The notes under the pieces were generated by a model. That model worked only from the letters and a program-made list of their open reading frames with translations, did no database searches and was not told where the DNA came from. DNA of 44,993 nucleotides from CAYUUR01 sp964510235 (lineage in GTDB: Bacteria > Patescibacteriota > Saccharimonadia > Saccharimonadales > CAYUUR01), in contig CAZEBF010000004.1 of assembly GCA_964510235.1 (NCBI GenBank), positions 1-44,993 on the forward strand, written 5' to 3'. Below, in pieces: positions 40,180 to 44,993 of the stretch. A program made the position numbers and the translations under genes. Every line of letters begins with the position of its first letter. Position 1 is the first letter of the stretch.

Positions 40180-41304
40180 TTACAACCTGCCTACGTCGAC
40201 GATTGTTATCAACACAAATAGCACCATTAGGGCTACAAAACCAGTACCGTGAATCCATTCTTCGGCCTTAGGAGTAAGGGGTTTACGCAACGCGCGATAC
40301 AACAGCGTAACGAACAAGCGACCGCCATCCAGCGCCGGAATTGGCAAGGCGTTCATGATAGCCAGTGTTAGTGAAATGAGTGCAATGATCATGAGCACAA
40401 AGCCAATGCCAAGCTCGCTGCCACGCTGCAAGACTACAAAGATACCAACTGGCCCGGAGACCTGCTTACTGGCCTCTGATGCATTACCTGTGAATAGATT
40501 GCCAAGGGCCGTACCGAGTCCGTTTAACGTTTGGACAGTGCCTTGCGCCATAAAACCAAGTGCTACAACAGGGGCCGACCAAGTTGATCGCTGGATAGTA
40601 TAGTCAGTTGGAATAATACCGAGATAGCCTTTTGGATCATCAGTTTTGCGGCTTTCCTGAACGGCCTGCTCGGTCTCGAGCTGGGCTGTCGCTTGTCGCT
40701 CCACTCCCTCGCGTTTATACGTCACAATTATTTCCTGCCCAGCAAACTGCTTAGTGGTGTTCGGGAAGCCTTCTGATGAGTTGATGAATTGCGGCTCCTG
40801 ACCAGGAGCTGTCAGCGAAACTAGTACGTCATTACGCTCCAGACCAGCTTTCTCGGCAGGCGAACCTTCGGCCACGAGACCGACCAAAACATCACTACGG
40901 ACATATTTAGTATCAGAGGCTATCGTAAACTGATTTTCGAGCAGCTTTGGCATACCAGTCAGCGCTAGAATCGTCAAAAGTATAAAGGCCACCAGCAAGT
41001 TCATGCCAACACCGGCCGTCATCACCTTTACTTTGGCCCACAGTGGCGCAGCGCCGTACGTGCCCGGCTCTGTGTCAGCGTCATGTTCGCCTTTGAGCTT
41101 CACAAAGCCGCCGAGTGGCAGCCAGTTGAGCGTAAACTCAGTGCCGTGGCGTTTTTTGAGCGTCATAGCTTTTGGCGGAAAGCCAATGCCAAACTCCTCA
41201 ACATCAATTTTGTTTCGACGAGCCGCCACATAATGACCCCACTCATGCACCACAACCAGCGCTACAAACATAATAAGCCCAAACACAAGCAGCGCTACTG
41301 GCAT
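40180..41304 (-). CDS. rseP: site-2 protease (M50, RseP-like)
   Basis: 374 residues. HExxH (H20-E21-H24, VVHEWGHYVAARR) lies in the first helix, followed by FGIGFPP. One PDZ domain spans about 125-205 (LVGLVAEGSPAEKAGLERNDVLVSL), and the second zinc motif is MNALPIPALDGGRL. It cleaves transmembrane segments of anti-sigma factors or signal peptide remnants. The ATG overlaps the uppS stop by one base (TAATG). The uppS-rseP order is widespread in bacteria; the symbol is by analogy. Confidence 0.92.
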   Translation of the reverse strand: MPVALLVFGLIMFVALVVVHEWGHYVAARRNKIDVEEFGIGFPPKAMTLKKRHGTEFTLNWLPLGGFVKLKGEHDADTEPGTYGAAPLWAKVKVMTAGVGMNLLVAFILLTILALTGMPKLLENQFTIASDTKYVRSDVLVGLVAEGSPAEKAGLERNDVLVSLTAPGQEPQFINSSEGFPNTTKQFAGQEIIVTYKREGVERQATAQLETEQAVQESRKTDDPKGYLGIIPTDYTIQRSTWSAPVVALGFMAQGTVQTLNGLGTALGNLFTGNASEASKQVSGPVGIFVVLQRGSELGIGFVLMIIALISLTLAIMNALPIPALDGGRLFVTLLYRALRKPLTPKAEEWIHGTGFVALMVLFVLITIVDVGRL

Positions 41305-41978
41305 TACTTTCCTACCCTTCTATCTCTCTTTTTATAATCTTCTAGGGCTTCGTTTAAATCATCTATGCTGAAGTCTGGCCAGTGCTTTTCGACAAAACGT
41401 AGTTCGGCATACTCACTTCGCCACAACATAAAGCCGCTTAGGCGCTGCTCACCACTGGTACGAATAATCATATCGCACGGCGGTACTTCTGGTGCGTACA
41501 AGGCCTGTGCTAAAGCATCCTTTGTGATAGTGGTCTCTCCTCGGTCAACTAAGGTCTGCACGGCGTCGACAATCTCCTGGTGACCGCCATAGTTAAAGCA
41601 AAGTGCCAATGTGCCACGTGTATTGTCTTTGGTCTTTTGGACGCTGCGATCAATCGCGCCCAGCACGTTTTCATTTAATTGCTCACGCGCCCCGATGTGA
41701 ACCAGGCGAATACCGGCTTGATGATACGTATCGAGGTGCTTTTCGACGGCTTTGACTACTAGCCCCATCAAGTATGAAACTTCTTCTTCGGTGCGCTTCC
41801 AGTTTTCTGTAGAAAAGATGTAGGCCGAAACATACTCGACGCCGCGGTCAAATGCTGCTAACGAGATGTCCTTAAAGACTTCCATGCCCTTGCGGTGGCC
41901 ATCAAGCGTTGGCAGGCCTTGCGCTTTGGCCCAGCGACGATTGCCATCCAAGATAATCCCAACATGTTTCGGAGTCAC
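41304..41978 (-). CDS. uppS: undecaprenyl diphosphate synthase (cis-prenyltransferase)
   Basis: 224 residues, GTG start. Condenses isopentenyl diphosphate onto farnesyl diphosphate to make the undecaprenyl carrier for peptidoglycan. Signatures: HVGIILDGNRRWAKAQGLP with the catalytic Asp, YIFSTENWKRTEEEV, LCFNYGGHQEIVDA, and DMIIRTSGEQRLSGFMLWRSEYAELRF. It is separated from frr, its usual neighbour, by the IVS-like element at 42021-42443, and seems to have its own promoter there (TATACT 42009-42014). Confidence 0.95.
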   Translation of the reverse strand: MTPKHVGIILDGNRRWAKAQGLPTLDGHRKGMEVFKDISLAAFDRGVEYVSAYIFSTENWKRTEEEVSYLMGLVVKAVEKHLDTYHQAGIRLVHIGAREQLNENVLGAIDRSVQKTKDNTRGTLALCFNYGGHQEIVDAVQTLVDRGETTITKDALAQALYAPEVPPCDMIIRTSGEQRLSGFMLWRSEYAELRFVEKHWPDFSIDDLNEALEDYKKRDRRVGK

Positions 41979-42008
41979 TACCGTATCTCTTTCATCATTG
42001 TTTATTCA

Positions 42009-42037
42009 GTATAACGGCAGACAGGGCTAAGAGCAAA
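42009..42037 (-). promoter_or_regulatory. probable uppS promoter overlapping the element end
   Basis: Minus strand: TTGCTC (42032-42037), 17-bp spacer, TATACT (42009-42014). The -35 lies within the terminal stem of the IVS-like element, so the insertion may help drive uppS. Confidence 0.4.
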
Positions 42038-42443
42038 GGGCTAAGGGGATAGTTTCTTGATTATTGCAGTCAGTATTTTTTGTACTTCGACACATAGTGA
42101 TAATTCTGCACTGTAACTGATACAAGGATAAACTTTTTTGGCTATTATCAGTTGTGTTTCTAGTTCAGCTGCCGACCCAAGCGCCAACGCGCAAAAATGT
42201 CTATATTCCTTTGTGTTGTTTCGGCGATACCCTTCTGCGATATTGCTGGGGACAGAAACAGCCGCCCGTTGCATCTGCGACGATAGCCCGTAGGTTTCGC
42301 TTTTTGGTAGTAGCCGCGTAAGCTCATATACCAAAACAGCGAGATTCACTCCCTTTTGCCATACGATCAAATCACGAAAAGATTGCACCCGGTCACGCAT
42401 TTTACTTCACCCTCACCCTTCTTTTCTTTACCCTTAGCCCTGT
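42021..42443 (-). mobile_element. IVS-like element: 18-nt complementary ends around an S23-type ORF
   Basis: The ends are ACAGGGCTAAGGGTAAAG (minus strand, from 42443) and its complement at 42021-42038. DNA identity is 16 of 18, and both differences become G-U pairs in the minus-strand RNA, giving an 18-bp stem. The first 11 bp (ACAGGGCTAAG) are perfect. It starts one base after the frr stop. Inside are a purine-rich leader (GGGTGAGGGTGAAG) and the four-helix-bundle gene. This matches the form of 23S rRNA intervening sequences, but here in a protein operon. A second partial copy (AAGGGCTAAGGGG, 42037-42049) overlaps the ORF end. Confidence 0.65.
42041..42400 (-). CDS. four-helix-bundle protein (23S rRNA IVS / S23 family)
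   Basis: 119 residues. The family pattern (TIGR02436/PF05635) is clear: FRDLIVWQKGVNLAVLVYELTRLLPKSETYGLSSQMQRAAVSVPSNIAEGYRRNNTKEYRHFCALALGSAAELETQL. Members are found in ribosomal-RNA intervening sequences and scattered in genomes, and form pentameric helical barrels related to the Avd accessory protein of diversity-generating retroelements. No reverse transcriptase is nearby. It is enclosed by the complementary ends at 42021-42038 and 42426-42443. Role unknown. Confidence 0.9.
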   Translation of the reverse strand: MRDRVQSFRDLIVWQKGVNLAVLVYELTRLLPKSETYGLSSQMQRAAVSVPSNIAEGYRRNNTKEYRHFCALALGSAAELETQLIIAKKVYPCISYSAELSLCVEVQKILTAIIKKLSP

Positions 42444-42444
42444 T

Positions 42445-43008
42445 CTAAACAGTCATAATCTCAGACTCTTTGGTCTTGGCAGTTGCTTCGATAGAACCTT
42501 TGGCGGCATTCATGACTTCGTCAATCTGGGCCGTTACGCGTTTGGCCTCATCTTCGCCGATATCTTTGTCTTTCTTGGCTTCGTCGATTGTTTTTAGGGC
42601 TTCGTGACGCACGTTACGCAAAGTCACCATGCTGTCTTCTACTTTGCCGTTGAGCACTTTGACATACTCGCGGCGACGCTCTTCGTTCAATGGCGGGATT
42701 GGTACACGCACGATTCGGCCATCGTCACTTGGGTTGAGGCCAAGGCTTTGGTTGTCACGAATTGCCGTACTAATTGCTTGAAGATTGGTCGGATCAAAGG
42801 GTGTAATCTGCAGTAACTGCGCTTCTGGTGCGGTCACGTTGGCTACCTGGTTGAGTGGTGTTGGCGAGCCGTAAGCTTCTACCATAACACCGTCCAGCAT
42901 GCCGGCGTGTGCTCGGCCGGTGCGGATTTTTTTAGCTTCTTCTGCAAAATGCTCTGCAGCTTGATTGAATTTAGCTTTTGCTTGGTTTACGACATCAGTC
43001 GGACTCAT
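42445..43008 (-). CDS. frr: ribosome recycling factor
   Basis: 187 residues. With EF-G it splits post-termination ribosomes. Three-helix-bundle plus beta/alpha/beta domain pattern: AEEAKKIRTGRAHAGMLDGVMVEAYGSPTPLNQVANVTAPEAQLLQITPFD, and VPIPPLNEERRREYVKVLNGKVEDSMVTLRNVRHEALKTI. The ATG lies 14 nt inside the preceding 59-residue ORF, with AAGGAG 12 nt upstream, so translation may be coupled. pyrH, often adjacent, is not here. Confidence 0.95.
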   Translation of the reverse strand: MSPTDVVNQAKAKFNQAAEHFAEEAKKIRTGRAHAGMLDGVMVEAYGSPTPLNQVANVTAPEAQLLQITPFDPTNLQAISTAIRDNQSLGLNPSDDGRIVRVPIPPLNEERRREYVKVLNGKVEDSMVTLRNVRHEALKTIDEAKKDKDIGEDEAKRVTAQIDEVMNAAKGSIEATAKTKESEIMTV

Positions 43009-43174
43009 AGGTGTCTAGTTCTCCTTGATTAATTAACTGTTCGCCGACAGTCTCACTACGCTGGTCAAGTGCTACATCACCAATTGCTAGTGGTGTATCA
43101 GGCCGCCAGGATTCGTGTCTACTTTGCCAAAACGCTCTATTGTTAACCTCTGCTTCTGCTGGCTGATTTGCCAT
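42995..43174 (-). CDS. 59-residue unknown protein overlapping the frr start
   Basis: ATG at 43174 preceded by AAGGA and 7 nt; stop TGA at 42995, 14 nt inside frr. The product starts MANQPAEAEVNNRAFWQSRHES and ends QGELDTYESD; it is acidic and soluble with no recognised family. The good ribosome-binding site, a plausible protein composition and the overlap with frr support a real small gene. Confidence 0.5.
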   Translation of the reverse strand: MANQPAEAEVNNRAFWQSRHESWRPDTPLAIGDVALDQRSETVGEQLINQGELDTYESD

Positions 43175-43221
43175 AAGAATGTCCTTGTTTAGTTGCAGCC
43201 TTATTGTACACCCGATTGCAG

Positions 43222-43518
43222 CTAATCGAGAACTTGAACGGCTTCAGGATTGAATGGCGGCACGCTCGTTACTAACATCACGAGGTCACCCTCATCCTGA
43301 TACGCCGTGCCGCGAGAAATGCCCACAACATCTCCGGCCGCTACTTCAAGCGGCTCACGACCTTCTATCAAGAATTGTCCGAGACCAGACACTACCCGAT
43401 ACGTGTTATTAGACACTTCATTGACCACGCGCCGTCCAACGCCTTGGAGCCGGACAAGCGCAATAGTACGCTCGTCGTCGACGAATAGAGTATCTACTTC
43501 AAATAGTCCTGACTTCAT
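43222..43518 (-). CDS. small single-domain cupin-like protein
   Basis: 98 residues. The beta-barrel pattern is readable (VVSGLGQFLIEGREPLEVAAGDVVGISRGTAYQDEG), with the G-x-G turn and the GDVVGISRGT strand typical of cupins. The His residues of the classical metal site are missing, so it is probably not a metalloenzyme and may bind a ligand. It lies between tsf (20 nt upstream) and the 59-residue ORF, probably read from the rpsB-tsf transcript. Confidence 0.72.
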   Translation of the reverse strand: MKSGLFEVDTLFVDDERTIALVRLQGVGRRVVNEVSNNTYRVVSGLGQFLIEGREPLEVAAGDVVGISRGTAYQDEGDLVMLVTSVPPFNPEAVQVLD

Positions 43519-43538
43519 AGTGCTCTACAATCTGTTAG

Positions 43539-44135
43539 TTAGGCGACTTCGCCGAGCTGCATGCGCTCGAAGCGGCGAACAACAATGTTTTCACCGAGTT
43601 TGGCGATGTAAGTCTTGATATGATCGTTGACCGTTTGGTCTGGGTTCTTTATGAATGGCTGATCAAGAAGGCAGCGTTCTGCGAAGTGCTTTTTGACCAT
43701 GCCGTCGACGATTTTGTCGATCATCTCGGCTGGCTTGCCATCAGCTTTGGCTTTTTCTGCAAACTCAGCTTTGACCTTGGCTTGGTCTTCGGCTGGGATA
43801 GCGTCTGAGCTAACGTATTGTGGTGCAGATGCTGCGATGTGCATAGCAACGTCTTTAACGATATCGTTGAAGTCATCAGTGCGCGCTACAAAGTCGGTTT
43901 CGCAGTTTACTTCTAGCAAAACGCCAATGCGGCCGTCGTGCAAGTAGCTGCTAATAACGCCTGAGCGAGCTTCACGCTCACCGCGCTTGTCGGCTTTGGT
44001 CAGACCCTTTTTACGCATGGCTTCGAGTGCTTTATCAAAGTCACCCTTAGCCTCGTCGAGTGCGGTTTTAGCATCGGTCAAGCCAACACCAGTTAGGTTT
44101 TTGAGTCGTTTTACATCTTCAATGTTTACTGCCAT
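43539..44135 (-). CDS. tsf: elongation factor Ts
   Basis: 198 residues, a short EF-Ts. Exchanges GDP for GTP on EF-Tu. N-terminal UBA-like domain (VKRLKNLTGVGLTDAKTALDEAKGDFDKALEAMRKKG), the TDF motif (EVNCETDFVARTDDF) that contacts EF-Tu, and a single core subdomain with a C-terminal strand (GENIVVRRFERMQLGE). It lies 2 nt after rpsB, the standard order. Confidence 0.95.
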   Translation of the reverse strand: MAVNIEDVKRLKNLTGVGLTDAKTALDEAKGDFDKALEAMRKKGLTKADKRGEREARSGVISSYLHDGRIGVLLEVNCETDFVARTDDFNDIVKDVAMHIAASAPQYVSSDAIPAEDQAKVKAEFAEKAKADGKPAEMIDKIVDGMVKKHFAERCLLDQPFIKNPDQTVNDHIKTYIAKLGENIVVRRFERMQLGEVA

Positions 44136-44137
44136 TG

Positions 44138-44890
44138 CTATGCGTCTCCCTTCTTCGCGCTTTCTGCTTTTACTGGTTGTTCGTCTTTATCGGCTGGTTT
44201 GGTAGCTTTGTTCTGGCCGGATTGAACGGCTTTAACAACGTAGTCGGTGATGAGCTTGATGGTCTTGAGGGCGTCATCATTAGCAGGCACTGGATAGTCA
44301 ATCTTGGTTGGGTCAGTATTGGTGTCAACGATCGCTACAATTGGAATACCGAGTTTTTTGGCTTCACGTACAGCGTTGTCTTCGGCAATGATATCAACGA
44401 TGAAGATAGCACCGAGCTTGGCGTGCATTTCTTTAACACCACCGTAGATGCGGTTCATCTCGTCAATTTCTTCTTGGAAACGCTGAACTTCGAGCTTGTT
44501 GTACTTAGACTCGAGTTGGCCGTTAGCCATTTTTTCTTCGAGGTCTTTGAGGTGCTTGACGCGACCTGTCATGGTGTTGCGGTTGGTCAGCATACCACCG
44601 AGCCAACGCTCAGTTACAAACGGCATGTTGACTGACTCTGCAGCCAGCTTAACGCTGTCTTTGGCCTGTGGTTTGGTAGCCACAAACATGACTTGCTTAC
44701 CGTCAGCGGCAGTTCGAGTAATAAAGCTGAGCGCTTTTTCGAGCTCTTCGACCGTTTTAGTTAGGTCGATGATGTGCGTGCCATTCCGTTTCGAGTGAAT
44801 ATACGGCGCCATCTTTGGGTGCCAGCGGCTACTTTTGTGACCAAAGTGAGCACCAGCCTCCAATAATTGTTTGATATCTACATCTGCCAT
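44138..44890 (-). CDS. rpsB: 30S ribosomal protein uS2
   Basis: 250 residues. Signatures LLEAGAHFGHKSSRWHPKMAPYIHSKRNGTHIIDLTKTVEELEKAL, ERWLGGMLTNRNTM, IVDIIAEDNAVREAKKLGIPIVAIVDTNTDP and YPVPANDDALKTIKLI cover the protein end to end. A Lys/Ala-rich tail follows. AGAAAGGA precedes the ATG. The 103 nt upstream to the window edge hold a weak hairpin but no clear promoter. Confidence 0.96.
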   Translation of the reverse strand: MADVDIKQLLEAGAHFGHKSSRWHPKMAPYIHSKRNGTHIIDLTKTVEELEKALSFITRTAADGKQVMFVATKPQAKDSVKLAAESVNMPFVTERWLGGMLTNRNTMTGRVKHLKDLEEKMANGQLESKYNKLEVQRFQEEIDEMNRIYGGVKEMHAKLGAIFIVDIIAEDNAVREAKKLGIPIVAIVDTNTDPTKIDYPVPANDDALKTIKLITDYVVKAVQSGQNKATKPADKDEQPVKAESAKKGDA

Positions 44891-44993
44891 AGCAGGTATG
44901 TCCTTTCTTGGTATTCTTGACCTTCATTTGGGTGCCGGCGAATTCCTACACGGAGTTGCTCGCTGGAGAATACTTTCCCAAACTGCTTAATTT

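Noticed and set aside
44891..44993. Possible rpsB leader structure (GCGA...TCGC hairpin)
   Set aside because: The stem is short with a mismatch and bulge, and the window ends there. Too weak to call as an autoregulatory leader.
1..44993. CRISPR array or insertion-sequence transposase
   Set aside because: No regularly spaced direct repeats and no transposase-like protein were seen. The only Cas4-like gene stands alone.

Overview
The window looks like a chromosomal piece of a reduced-genome bacterium of the Candidate Phyla Radiation, most likely Candidatus Saccharibacteria (TM7). The reasons are dense, short, mostly single-copy housekeeping genes, almost all on the minus strand; a monoderm-style envelope gene set (FtsEX with a CHAP hydrolase, an LAETG-anchored surface protein, no outer-membrane genes); a class I lysyl-tRNA synthetase; a heliorhodopsin; and a standard genetic code. 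RF2 is present and TGA is used as stop, which argues against Gracilibacteria and Absconditabacteria. Three N runs (6090-6189, 10550-10559, 33654-33753) show that this is a scaffolded draft. The phylum call rests on gene content only.

Layout. 1-3583: the start of glyS, two pilin-like membrane paralogues on the plus strand, small unknown proteins, and a bidirectional terminator. 3658-5425: a tightly coupled operon of a degenerate histidine kinase, a receiver with Glu in place of the phospho-Asp, and recO. 5467-9297: small membrane proteins, then an operon of a flippase-like membrane protein, xseA, xseB and a membrane-anchored methyltransferase. 9349-10906 (+): a TRM11-like methyltransferase, an anomalous AT-rich scrap next to a gap, and rpmA. 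10913-13458: two large unknown proteins, one with a PRTase-like motif. 13624-14835 (+): a secreted, sortase-type surface protein. 14843-16886: an orphan response regulator and pyrG. 16982-21210: an envelope cluster ftsE-ftsX-CHAP hydrolase-ctpA. 21243-28428: prfB, a tail-anchored Pro-rich protein, an M16 peptidase, secA, hpf and serS. 28490-32741: an unknown protein, a RecB/Cas4-like nuclease, rsmE, a rhodanese, a HAD phosphatase and an RlmD-like methyltransferase. 32773-34925: heliorhodopsin, DUF427, a LURP-one-like protein and a zincin. 34926-39186: lysK, greA, proS and an unknown protein. 39358-44890: a CPBP protease, an M50 protease, uppS, an IVS-like four-helix-bundle element, frr, a 59-residue ORF, a cupin, tsf and rpsB.

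How the genes work together. The window carries much of the translation and ribosome-cycle machinery (GlyRS, SerRS, LysRS, ProRS, RF2, RRF, EF-Ts, S2, L27, HPF, rRNA methyltransferases), repair (RecO, Exo VII), secretion (SecA) and septal peptidoglycan remodelling (FtsEX/CHAP/CtpA), alongside lineage-specific cell-surface and unknown proteins.

Most noteworthy: (i) a probable mobile element between frr and uppS, whose ends form an 18-bp stem with two G-U wobbles around an S23-type ORF; (ii) the pseudokinase/pseudoreceiver/recO operon; (iii) a dozen or so genes whose -10 box lies only 6-10 nt before the start codon, implying leaderless mRNAs; (iv) the LAETG surface protein; (v) the heliorhodopsin; and (vi) a compositionally foreign scrap of about 107 nt beside a 10-N gap. 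No tRNA, rRNA or CRISPR was recognised.
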